Positions 22,880 through 30,348 of a DNA stretch of 41,206 nt are shown here, piece after piece. A model generated the notes under the pieces. The model did not search any database. It was not told the DNA's origin and saw only the letters and a program-made list of their open reading frames with translations. A program made the position numbers and the translations under genes. This DNA comes from a virus: positions 1 through 41,206 of the IMG/VR virus record IMGVR_UViG_3300046517_000953, one strand, 5' to 3'. The stretch's first letter is position 1; each line of letters starts with the position of its first letter.

Positions 22880-24724
22880 ATGTCATATACTTACCCAGAA
22901 GCCCTCTCCGCGCTGGAAAGCATCGCAAACGATTATATCAAGATATTGCGCCCGAATGAGAATGCGCCCGTGCGTCTCAAATGTGACCCCTATGCACAGA
23001 CTGCGTCCGTGACTTGGGAAGCGTGGCAAATCGAAGTGACCATGCCCGTGCGCCCGGCGACGTCGCAGATGTTGCAGGCCGAATTTGAGGACTGGATTGC
23101 CTACATGCTGCACGAGTTAGGCCACCCGACGCACACGAACAAGAGCGCATGGCACCATGCCGTGCGCCTAGGCGTATCGCGCATGGTCAACGCGTTGGAA
23201 GACGTACGGATGGAAAAGGCGCTTATTGCTTCGGGTATCGTGCCCAATGCGCGCCGCGTGCTGTCGCGCCTGATATCGCGCAAAGTTGTGGAAGCCCGCG
23301 CCAATGCATGGAAGCCCAATGCGCGCTCGGAATTTGGCTGGACCGTTTGCGTGCTTGGGCGCGCAGCCAATGGCTATGACATTGACGCTTCGGACCTGTC
23401 ATGGATCAAGGCGCAAATCAAACCGGGCTCAACGGTCGCAACCGTTTTGGGTTGGGCAATGCCAGCCCTTGCGGCATGTCAATCAACATCGGATTGCGTG
23501 ACATTGGCTGAAAAGATCATGGCAGCCCTCAAGACGCCGCAAACCGGCCAGCCCGGCGAAGGCGAAAGCCAGCCCGGCGAAGGCGAAGGCCAGCCCGGCG
23601 AGCAGGACGAAGGCGAGGGCGAGGGCGAAGGCGAGGGCAAGGGCGAGAGCGAGGGCGAGGGCGAGGGTAAGCAGGGAAAGCCCTCAGGTGAGGCTGACGA
23701 GGGCAAGGGCGAGGGCGAGGGCGAGGGCGAGGGAAAAGGCGAGGGCGAGGGCGAACGCGATGGGGAAGCTTCTAATGAGGCTGGAGACACTAACGCCGGA
23801 AAAGGCGGCAAGGGCCACGGCACGGGCGCGACCGACGATGACGAAACACCCATCACGGATGAAAACGATTTGACGGAACATTCGCTCGCCCCTGAGGGCG
23901 AAACCATGGAAGGCGCGGGCGCGAATACCGAAAGGTCCGTGATTGATATCCTGCGTTCCCGCGTCATCACGGACAGCCCTCGCAATGGCCCTAACCCCCG
24001 CATGGGTGTGGCTGGCACGCGTTTGAGGGATTGCGCCGCGAAAGCGTCTAAACAGCGCGCTGTTTTGGCCCGCGCATTGCGGTCCAACGAAACCAACATT
24101 CGGGAAGGCGGCCGCAGGGCCGGGAGACTAGATCGCGGCGCATTGGCGCGGGCCAGCGCGGGCGCGACCAACATTTTTGAACGCCGCACCATTTCCAAGG
24201 GTTTTGACACGGATGTTTGCATATTGCTTGACGCTTCGGGCTCAATGGCGGGCGCGAACATGGCGAGCGCCCTTGAGGTCGGCCTAGTGGTGTCGCAGGC
24301 AGCGGCAAGCGTTGGCGCATCCTGCACGGTCGAAGTGTTCAACTCGCAGGGTTACATCCGAGCAGGCGGGTTGGCTTCGAAGCGCACGCCTAACCCTGCG
24401 GAATTTGGCGCATTGGTCAGCGCAGCCACAGGCGGCACGCCGTTGAGCGCGCATATGGCCCGCGCTGCGGTAAACCAAGCCAAGCGCGCGCCGCAAAAAC
24501 GCCGCGTGCTTTTCGTGGTGACCGATGGCGGCTGCGACTATGGCCCGCAAACAGTCAAGCGCATGGCGAATTATCTGGAACGGTCTTTGGGCACGGTCAT
24601 GGCACACGTTTCGATCGCCACGCCTTTGCAGGGCTCGTTTCGGGCAGAAGTCTGCGTACCCTGCGGCGCAGCCCTTTCGGAAATCGGCCTAGAGCACTTC
24701 GTCAAAGTGCTTCAAGCCCTCTGA
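22880..24724 (+). CDS. CobT-like VWA protein with HExxH zincin motif (614 aa)
   Basis: Partner of the upstream AAA+ ATPase. I choose ATG 22880 (MSYTYPEALSALESIANDYI); an in-frame start at 22835 would lie in the terminator. Domains: residues 65-112 contain YMLHELGHPTHTN with HELGH at 78-82 and, 24 residues later, NALEDVRME, giving a zincin-like HExxH...E set; 222-320 is a Gly-Glu low-complexity linker made of GEGEGEG repeats; 441-614 is a VWA domain with a complete MIDAS (DASGS 451-455, T520, D549 in VVTDGG). Such MoxR-VWA pairs act as chaperone or activation complexes. A metalloprotease activity is plausible but unproved; CobT cobaltochelatase subunits share the general layout. A strong terminator follows the stop. 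Confidence 0.85.
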   Translation: MSYTYPEALSALESIANDYIKILRPNENAPVRLKCDPYAQTASVTWEAWQIEVTMPVRPATSQMLQAEFEDWIAYMLHELGHPTHTNKSAWHHAVRLGVSRMVNALEDVRMEKALIASGIVPNARRVLSRLISRKVVEARANAWKPNARSEFGWTVCVLGRAANGYDIDASDLSWIKAQIKPGSTVATVLGWAMPALAACQSTSDCVTLAEKIMAALKTPQTGQPGEGESQPGEGEGQPGEQDEGEGEGEGEGKGESEGEGEGKQGKPSGEADEGKGEGEGEGEGKGEGEGERDGEASNEAGDTNAGKGGKGHGTGATDDDETPITDENDLTEHSLAPEGETMEGAGANTERSVIDILRSRVITDSPRNGPNPRMGVAGTRLRDCAAKASKQRAVLARALRSNETNIREGGRRAGRLDRGALARASAGATNIFERRTISKGFDTDVCILLDASGSMAGANMASALEVGLVVSQAAASVGASCTVEVFNSQGYIRAGGLASKRTPNPAEFGALVSAATGGTPLSAHMARAAVNQAKRAPQKRRVLFVVTDGGCDYGPQTVKRMANYLERSLGTVMAHVSIATPLQGSFRAEVCVPCGAALSEIGLEHFVKVLQAL

Positions 24725-24746
24725 AACCTCAGAGGCTCAACATCCC

Positions 24747-24773
24747 GGGCCCGCAGCAATGCGGGCCCTTTTT
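24747..24773 (+). terminator. Intrinsic terminator of the AAA+/VWA unit
   Basis: GGGCCCGCA (24747-24755), tetraloop GCAA, TGCGGGCCC (24760-24768), then five T residues. The 9-bp GC stem with a GNRA-type loop makes this one of the strongest terminators in the window; it starts 22 bases after the VWA stop. Confidence 0.9.
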
Positions 24774-24910
24774 CATGCCCGCAGGGCTCGCAGGGAAGGG
24801 CCCTGAGGGGTTTAAAATCAACCCCTGCTAGGGTGATGGCCCGCAAGGGTCAAAACGCACAAGCGGGCCCCGCAGGGCCCGTCTAGGGCCCAAGGTTTCT
24901 AATTACCGTC

Positions 24911-25032
24911 GCACGCGCTCGCCCGCACGCGCTCGCCCGCACGCGCTCGGGCGCACGCGCTCGGGCCCGCACGCGCTCGGGCGCACGCGCTCGGGCCCGC
25001 AGGCGCGCGGGCCCGCAGGCGCGCAGGCGCGC
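24911..25032 (+). repeat. Iteron-like direct repeat array
   Basis: Six exact copies of GCACGCGCTCG start at 24911, 24925, 24939, 24953, 24969 and 24983, that is at 14-base intervals with one of 16. Three diverged copies (GCAGGCGCGC) follow at 24999, 25015 and 25023. The regular spacing suggests an initiator-binding array, though replication slippage in GC-rich sequence could also create it. Confidence 0.75.
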
Positions 25033-25318
25033 GGGGGCCCGCGCCCGCACGCACGAGGGCTCGGCCCCTATAAGGATCGACCGGGTTTTTCTAAAAGGAT
25101 CGACCAGGATTTTGAAAAAGGCCCGGGGGAGCACGCCAGCAACCCCACCCCCATCCCCGTCCACACCGGCAGCGTAGGCCCCGGTTACAGAAGGTTACGG
25201 AAGTCACACCACTTCCCTATAGCGCCATACGCGCTCTCCCTATACACTCTACCTATGTATCCATTTCACTTAATAAGAGATTATCTGTAACTCTGTAACC
25301 TCTGAAACAACCCAGTGC

Positions 25319-27493
25319 TTAGAATGGGTTAGCAGTTACGCTTTTTGTTACAGTTACACTTTGGGCGTTGCGCTTGTACCCCCTGAACACCATCCCGTTC
25401 GTTTTTCGAGAGCATCGCTCCCACCCCAGCTTACGCATGATCTCGGCAATCTTCCGACCTGACCCCGAATTGAAGGTCTGTCTCCTGTAACCTGCGAGGT
25501 ATTCATGTACCGATAGGTTACTGATGAACTGCTCCCCGTTCCAGTCCTCGATGCGTTCACACCCGACTGGAGCAACCCCCGTCATTGGTACCAGATTATT
25601 CAACTCATCCTCCCACGGGTCGATCGCCCGCCGCGCTTCCTGCGCGTCCCCCGCCAGCCCCCATAGCCGCTCCGCCAGCACCAGCGTCTCCCCGACGCTC
25701 TCCGCCGCTGCCGCTTCGCCCCAGATCTGGAGCCGGTCCCGCCGCAGCGCCGCCATATCCACCCGCGCGGTCATCTTGAAGGGCCAGAACCGCCGGTTGC
25801 CGGTAGTGGACAGCAAATAGCTGTCGGCATTGGTGGTCCCCACCTCGATCGACTGCCGTGGCTGGTCCGTCAGGTGCCGGGCATAGGCACCACGGGCCCT
25901 GTCATTGGTCCGGGACGCAAACGCCTTCACATGCTCGACCTCGGCCCTGTTGAGCCCTGACAGATCCGCGATTTCGTGTATCCAGACGTCGGCCAGTTCT
26001 TCCTGCACCGCCCGGGCGTCCCGCCCCAAGATCGGCGCGTCGGAGAAGTTTCCCGGCCCCGCCAACGCTTCCCATGCCGACGATTTGTCCCACCCTTCAG
26101 GGCTCTCCAGCACCAGTATCTGGTCGAACTTGCACCCCGGACGCCGGGCCCGCCGCACCGCCGCGATCATCACTTTACGAAAGCACGCCCGCGCCAGCTC
26201 GGTATCCTCGGTGTGAAAATAATCGGGCCCCAGCCGGTCCAGCCGCCGCCGCCCGTCCCATAGCGCCTCGGCTTCTTCCAGCATCGTCGTCACCGGGTTG
26301 AACCCGTTCAAAAGCGCCGTCATGACCACGGCGTCCCCGGTATGCACCGACCCGAAATCCTTGCCGTAGGCGGCGTCGATGTCGTGCCGCAGCAGCAGCA
26401 CCAGATGGTCTGTCAGCTTCTCCGCCTTGCCGCCGCGCTGGATGAACACCCGATGGTGAAACTCGTCATACGAACAAGTCAGCCCCAACCCTGCCAGCGC
26501 CAAGGCCGCATTCACCGTCGTCGTCAGGATTTCCTTGTTCTTGCCCAGCTTGAACTTCACCGACCCCCGCCCCGGCGGCGGCGGCTCGGGAGGGTCCATG
26601 CCGTCGTCGAACACCAGCGCCGCGTAGCCTTGCGGGTTAAGCCCCTCGGCCCGGGCCCTGAGCCGCCCGCCCTTCGACTTGAGCCCCGAAGCCCCCAGAC
26701 TGTCCCAGACCCGCCTCGTCTCGGCCGCGTCGTAACTCGCATGTTGGCTCGACCACTCGTCGAACACCACGAACCCGTCCGCGTCGTTCGAGCATAGGGC
26801 CTTGAGGCCATGCCCCACTTCGATCCAGTCATCGCGGGCGTCGAGGTCGTTCGGGACCAGCTTCATCAGCGATCGCAGTTTGTCGAGCCCCATGTCGCCG
26901 ACAGCCGAAGGCGGCACGGGCCCTGCTGCCGGGCCCCCAACCCCTCCGGAGCTGCTTAAGTTGATTTGCATGCAGTCCAACTCCAACCCTTGGATCACCT
27001 CGGCCAGCCGCACCGCAAACCCGCCTCGCCCCTTTTTGGTGTTCACGCCCATCGGTAGCCGGAACAGATGCACGGCGTCTTTTCCCTCCAGCGGCGTGCC
27101 GACGAGGAACTCGACCGACGCGAAAAACCGTGCCCAGTCCGCCACCGCGACCGCAGGGTTCAGCCGATACGTCCACTGGAAATTCCCCGCCGACGTTTCG
27201 ACGACGGCGGTCGCGGCCCCCAGCGCGCTCCATAGCTCGGCCGCCCCGACCTTGGTCCCGACGTCGTCGATGACGAGGGCCCGAACCTCCAAGGCCCGAC
27301 CCAAGTTACGTTCTGTATGTCCTCCAGCAAAAGCCGCCACGCTCCAGTAGCAATCCCGCGTGCTGTCGAGGACCTGAATGTCCCGGGTGTGCCGCATGCC
27401 CTTGGGCTTGGTGCTGTAGGCAAAGATCCCATGAGTTCTCCAGTCTGGAAATACCGCTTGGAGGAACCGCTCGGTGTCTGTATACGTTGTCAT
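25319..27493 (-). CDS. Primase/VirE-type helicase replication protein (724 aa)
   Basis: Replication initiator/primase-helicase. Residues about 70-150 resemble an archaeo-eukaryotic primase-like domain (ALVIDDVGTKV at 73-82; ETSAGNFQWTYRL at 99-111). Residues 214-265 match a PriCT-type primase C-terminal domain (DARDDWIEVGHGLKALCSND). Residues about 400-610 are a virulence-associated-E (VirE) ATPase: ESPEGWDKSSAW (463-474) replaces a classical P-loop, DVWIHEIADL is the Walker B-like acidic motif, and IEVGTTNADSYL with TGNRRFWP are VirE signatures. The C-terminus is a short winged-helix-like region. It is transcribed toward the presumed origin and lies just downstream of the polymerase gene. 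Confidence 0.87.
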   Translation of the reverse strand: MTTYTDTERFLQAVFPDWRTHGIFAYSTKPKGMRHTRDIQVLDSTRDCYWSVAAFAGGHTERNLGRALEVRALVIDDVGTKVGAAELWSALGAATAVVETSAGNFQWTYRLNPAVAVADWARFFASVEFLVGTPLEGKDAVHLFRLPMGVNTKKGRGGFAVRLAEVIQGLELDCMQINLSSSGGVGGPAAGPVPPSAVGDMGLDKLRSLMKLVPNDLDARDDWIEVGHGLKALCSNDADGFVVFDEWSSQHASYDAAETRRVWDSLGASGLKSKGGRLRARAEGLNPQGYAALVFDDGMDPPEPPPPGRGSVKFKLGKNKEILTTTVNAALALAGLGLTCSYDEFHHRVFIQRGGKAEKLTDHLVLLLRHDIDAAYGKDFGSVHTGDAVVMTALLNGFNPVTTMLEEAEALWDGRRRLDRLGPDYFHTEDTELARACFRKVMIAAVRRARRPGCKFDQILVLESPEGWDKSSAWEALAGPGNFSDAPILGRDARAVQEELADVWIHEIADLSGLNRAEVEHVKAFASRTNDRARGAYARHLTDQPRQSIEVGTTNADSYLLSTTGNRRFWPFKMTARVDMAALRRDRLQIWGEAAAAESVGETLVLAERLWGLAGDAQEARRAIDPWEDELNNLVPMTGVAPVGCERIEDWNGEQFISNLSVHEYLAGYRRQTFNSGSGRKIAEIMRKLGWERCSRKTNGMVFRGYKRNAQSVTVTKSVTANPF

Positions 27494-27548
27494 AATGCAA
27501 GCGCCTTTCTTGGCCTGTGGTGGGTAAAGTGGGATAGCTTTGCAGTTC

Positions 27549-27585
27549 CGGCCTTCGTGTTCCCCACGCGAAGGCCGTTTCTTTT
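27549..27585 (+). terminator. Hairpin with U-tract between polymerase and primase genes
   Basis: CGGCCTTCG (27549-27557) pairs with CGAAGGCCG (27569-27577), followed on the plus strand by TTTCTTTT. Read on the minus strand the hairpin lacks a U-tail, so it would block antisense (rightward) transcription, while serving the leftward polymerase/primase mRNA only as a secondary structure between genes. Confidence 0.55.
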
Positions 27586-27615
27586 AAATGTCAGGAAAGC
27601 GTCATAGTCCGCTTC

Positions 27616-29562
27616 TCAGGGCGATTTGGCAACCGCTACTGCCGGTGCTGCTACGCCATAGCGCCGCATGATCTTGTGTTCGCCCGCCAAGGGTAATCCC
27701 CCGGCCCAAGGCGGCGGCTCCAGCATCAGCGCCTCCAGTACCGGGGCAGATCCTTGCGGGTTGGCAAGCGCATAAACCAGTTCGTCATGCACCGTCATGC
27801 ACGGCACCGCGCCGACCCGGCGGTGAGCCCTCAGCATCGCCTCCGACATGATGTCCCGGGCCGCCGCCTGCGTCGCGTTCTCGGCCAGCTTGCCGCCCCA
27901 TGCCCGCTGCTCGACCCAGCGGCCGCCGACCTCGGCCCCCCAGTACACGATGGAACTTGTCGCCGGATCGAGACGCGGCTTGTGATAGTAGAGCACCCGC
28001 CCCGACGGCAACCGCATCTGCAACGTTCTTGACGTGCAGCAGAACGCCACGCCCGACCCGCCGACCGGCACGGTCAGGTGCCGGTTGAGGATGGCGTGCT
28101 TCGCCGCGTAGTCCATTCCCGCCCAGAACTGAACGATGTGCCGATTGGTCTGCCGCCAGCCGTCCTTGAACTTCTCGGCCTGCGAAGCCGTCAGCCGCAC
28201 GCCGTAGGCCTTCCAAGCGGTTTCGCGGAGTTTGGTCGCGCCCATGCCGAAGCCCAGCGCCAAGACCAAGACTTTCCCTAATTGTCTATCTTTCGACCCG
28301 AACTGCGCTGCCGCCCAAACGTAAACATCCTCGCCCGCCGCGAACACCGCGAGGATATCGTGCTGGCCCGCGAGCCACGCCAAGACCCGCGCCTCGATTT
28401 GAGCGAAGTCGAACGACCAGAGCACTTGCTTGTCGTCCGCCGCCTTGAGGCAAGACCTGAGGCTCCAGCTTACGCAGTCCAATAGCGGTGCCGATATGAC
28501 CGTGTCGAGATGATCGGGATCGGCGGCGGCCATGTCGTAGAACAGTTGAGGATCGAAGTCTTTTGGCACCCTTGGGAGGTTCTGCACCTGCACCCCCCGC
28601 CCCGACCAGCGACCTGTCCGCCCGGCCCCGCAAAACTGGAATTGACCCCTCAGCGAGCGATCGACCGCCGAGCACATGTCCAGCATCCGTTGCAGCTTGC
28701 GGTTCGAGGCCCGGGCCATTCGCAGTCTTATCGCAAGCACCTCGACCACGGCAGGGCTTAGGCCCTCCTCACGCGCCACCAGCAAGGTTTCCTCGATGGT
28801 GGCCCGTTGGGTGTCGGGGAGGGTGCATTCGTTCGCCGCCAGCCACGCCAGAAGCTTTGCCGTCTGTGTTCCCGGCGACGTCACTTCGCCGCCGGTAATC
28901 ACCGCGCAGCGCGCCGCGTCGATTTTCTCGGCGGCCTCGGCGACGCCTTGCAGCGTGCAGACCCGGTTGAAGTCGATGCCCAATTCGCCTGACGTATTCA
29001 TGTCGGCGTCCAACCGCGACAATTCGGCTTCGTCGGGCTGTAGCTGCGGGATGACGGCACTCAAAGCCGCTTCCGCTTCGACGTCTTTCTGGCAATAGGC
29101 CCCCAGCGCCACATAGTCCGCAACGCTCCACGGCGCGTACACCTTCAAGGGCCGGGACATCTTCAACATCAGCCGGTGCCCGGCCATGTCTTTTTGTGAA
29201 GCGAGCCCGAGCGCGGCCGCCGCCTGCTCCAGCTTCCCCGGCAGGCCATAAGCCAAGGCTCTTTGCATGGTGCAGCTAAGGGGGTTGGCGACGAACACGC
29301 CCAGCCAGTCCAGCACCGCCGTTTCGAACGAAGCGTTGAAGGCGTGCCCCTGCACGTCCGGGCTTTGCAATGCCTGCACCAGATCCGGCGGCAAGTGTTG
29401 CGGCAGGATGGTGTGCCCTGCCGCCCTGCCGTCCAGCTTCCATGCGACGATCAGCACCTTGAACGAAGGGTCCGCCACATAGCGATGCACGCCGACCTTC
29501 TTGAGATCCAGATCGCAGTAGGTTTCGAAGTCGAGGTGCAGGTCGTGGGTGGGTTTGGGCAT
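27616..29562 (-). CDS. DNA polymerase I-like, family A, with 3'-5' exonuclease (648 aa)
   Basis: Genome replicase. I choose ATG 29562 (MPKPTHDLHLDFETY) because AGGAGG stands 5 bases upstream; a longer frame to 29592 has no such site. Residues 11-13 (DFE) are exonuclease motif I, GHAFNASFE (72-80) motif II, YCQKD (156-160) motif III. Polymerase motif A is SFDFAQIEAR (383-392), motif B RQLGKVLVLALGFG (426-439) with Leu where E. coli Pol I has Phe762 and Phe for Tyr766, and motif C VHDE (591-594). A GKLAENATQAAARD motif (557-570) is present. There is no 5'-3' exonuclease. It shares a bidirectional promoter region with the early operon. Confidence 0.95.
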   Translation of the reverse strand: MPKPTHDLHLDFETYCDLDLKKVGVHRYVADPSFKVLIVAWKLDGRAAGHTILPQHLPPDLVQALQSPDVQGHAFNASFETAVLDWLGVFVANPLSCTMQRALAYGLPGKLEQAAAALGLASQKDMAGHRLMLKMSRPLKVYAPWSVADYVALGAYCQKDVEAEAALSAVIPQLQPDEAELSRLDADMNTSGELGIDFNRVCTLQGVAEAAEKIDAARCAVITGGEVTSPGTQTAKLLAWLAANECTLPDTQRATIEETLLVAREEGLSPAVVEVLAIRLRMARASNRKLQRMLDMCSAVDRSLRGQFQFCGAGRTGRWSGRGVQVQNLPRVPKDFDPQLFYDMAAADPDHLDTVISAPLLDCVSWSLRSCLKAADDKQVLWSFDFAQIEARVLAWLAGQHDILAVFAAGEDVYVWAAAQFGSKDRQLGKVLVLALGFGMGATKLRETAWKAYGVRLTASQAEKFKDGWRQTNRHIVQFWAGMDYAAKHAILNRHLTVPVGGSGVAFCCTSRTLQMRLPSGRVLYYHKPRLDPATSSIVYWGAEVGGRWVEQRAWGGKLAENATQAAARDIMSEAMLRAHRRVGAVPCMTVHDELVYALANPQGSAPVLEALMLEPPPWAGGLPLAGEHKIMRRYGVAAPAVAVAKSP

Positions 29563-29587
29563 CGGGCCCTCCTGTGGTGGGGCAACC

Positions 29588-29616
29588 AACATAGCGCATC
29601 AAAAAGGGGTTGACAA
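29588..29616 (-). promoter_or_regulatory. Promoter of polymerase/primase operon (leftward)
   Basis: On the minus strand TTGTCA (complement of 29611-29616), a 17-base spacer and TATGTT (complement of 29588-29593) form a good sigma-70-type promoter 26 bases before the polymerase ATG. Its -35 overlaps that of the rightward early promoter. Confidence 0.65.
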
Positions 29617-29640
29617 TGACTTTGTGCGTGCTACAACCCC
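29605..29640 (+). promoter_or_regulatory. Early operon promoter with operator-like inverted repeat
   Basis: TTGACA (29610-29615), 16-base spacer, TACAAC (29632-29637). GGGGTTG (29606-29612) and CAACCCC (29634-29640) form a perfect inverted repeat with a 21-base spacer that spans the promoter. The upstream arm belongs to an AGGGGTTGACA box seen also at 21207 and 22774. Confidence 0.68.
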
Positions 29641-29659
29641 CTCAACAGCCGACGGCTGG

Positions 29660-29715
29660 CGGGGCAAGGCGAGGGGACGATCATAGTCCGTAGACCCCCT
29701 ACGACCCTTGCCCCG
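29660..29715 (+). promoter_or_regulatory. Large stem-loop in the early operon leader
   Basis: CGGGGCAAGG (29660-29669) pairs with CCTTGCCCCG (29706-29715), and AGGGG (29672-29676) with CCCCT (29696-29700) inside it. The structure ends 23 bases before the first early ATG (29739), just before an ACAGGAG ribosome site. It may control translation or mRNA stability; there is no U-tract. Confidence 0.5.
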
Positions 29716-29738
29716 AAAAGCCTCAACAGGAGACATCT

Positions 29739-30059
29739 ATGCCCAAGACCCTAGCCGACCGTTCCCGCAAGAACACCCCCGAAGCGCGGCAAGCCGAACT
29801 TCCCAACATACACCCCGCCGACGAACTCTCGGCGGTTCGCGAGGAGATCAAGATCCTCACCAACCGTGCCGATGAACTCCGCGACCAGCTTCTCGCCGAA
29901 GGCGCGGACCTGAAAGGCGACCAGTACACCGCCGTGATCCATCCCGGCACCCGCGAGACGCTGGACCGCAAGGCCATCACCGAAGCTTTTGGTGAAGCGG
30001 CCATTGCCCCCTTCGTCAAGGCGACCAGCTTCAAGACCGTCAAGTTAGTGGAGAACTGA
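29739..30059 (+). CDS. Early protein of unknown function, helical N-terminus (106 aa)
   Basis: First gene of the early operon, with CAACAGGAG before ATG. After a basic start (MPKTLADRSRKNTPEARQAE) it contains a charged helix (LSAVREEIKILTNRADELRD) and then GDQYTAVIHPGTRETLDRKA and FVKATSFKTVKL. The C-terminal E-x-L-D-x-K-A-I and F-x-T-V-K-L pattern recurs in small early proteins of alphaproteobacterial phages in my recollection, without a known role. No enzymatic motif is visible. It precedes an HTH-like protein by a single base, so the two may act together in regulation or replication. Confidence 0.75.
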   Translation: MPKTLADRSRKNTPEARQAELPNIHPADELSAVREEIKILTNRADELRDQLLAEGADLKGDQYTAVIHPGTRETLDRKAITEAFGEAAIAPFVKATSFKTVKLVEN

Positions 30060-30060
30060 A

Positions 30061-30348
30061 ATGCCGAAGCGTAACCGCACCATCTTCTCCCCGGCACCAC
30101 CTGTCTGGAAGGTGCGGGATATCATCGAGAAACTCGGCGGTGTCGGCCCGACCACGGAAAAACTCATGGCCAAGGGGTTCTTCCCGCCGGGGGCCGATAC
30201 CGTCCAAGGCTGGAGCACCCGCAACAGCGTGCCCGGGGCTTGGGCCCCGGCGCTGTTTGCGCTGGCTCAAGACGCGGGCCTGATCGAAACCCCGATGGAC
30301 GCGCTGGTCCGCGACTTCAAACTTACCCCGAAAGGCGCACGAAAATGA
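30061..30348 (+). CDS. HTH-like DNA-binding protein, putative regulator (95 aa)
   Basis: Short basic protein. Residues 17-40 (VRDIIEKLGGVGPTTEKLMA) and 48-70 (VQGWSTRNSVPGAWAPALFA) read like a Cro/YdaS-type helix-turn-helix, in which W-x-x-R-N-x-(I/V)-P-x-x-W is the recognition region. The C-terminus (KLTPKGARK) is basic. It starts one base after the preceding stop, and its TGA overlaps the next ATG. Being the second gene downstream of an inverted-repeat-flanked promoter, it is a natural candidate for the operator-binding protein there; that link is inference. Confidence 0.65.
   Translation: MPKRNRTIFSPAPPVWKVRDIIEKLGGVGPTTEKLMAKGFFPPGADTVQGWSTRNSVPGAWAPALFALAQDAGLIETPMDALVRDFKLTPKGARK

Larger units (their letters stand above)
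24725..25318. other. Gene-free segment, candidate replication origin
   Basis: 594 bases between the convergent VWA and primase genes. In order: terminator (24747-24773), an AGGGGTT/AACCCCT inverted repeat (24806-24826), six GC-rich iterons and diverged copies (24911-25032), two AAGGATCGACC repeats (25072-25082, 25095-25105), paired GGTTAC/GTAAC repeats, and an AT-richer tract (about 25230-25300). A minus-strand open frame over the iterons encodes only Arg/Ala low complexity and I do not call it. Iterons beside an AT-rich tract next to the primase gene are the usual features of a theta-type origin; this is inference. Confidence 0.6.

Noticed and set aside
24911-25032. CRISPR array
   Set aside because: Repeats are 11 bp with 3-5 bp between copies, far too short for repeat-spacer structure, and no cas genes are present; DUF2800 is Cas4-like only in fold.
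24883-25164. Minus-strand 93-codon frame across the iteron array
   Set aside because: The translation is Arg/Ala repeats produced by the direct repeats, with no ribosome site or neighbour coupling; the segment is better explained as repeats in non-coding DNA.
30061-30348. Lysogeny repressor and temperate life style
   Set aside because: The HTH-like protein is short and lies in the early operon; no integrase, excisionase, antirepressor or attachment-site pattern is seen, so a temperate call is unsupported.
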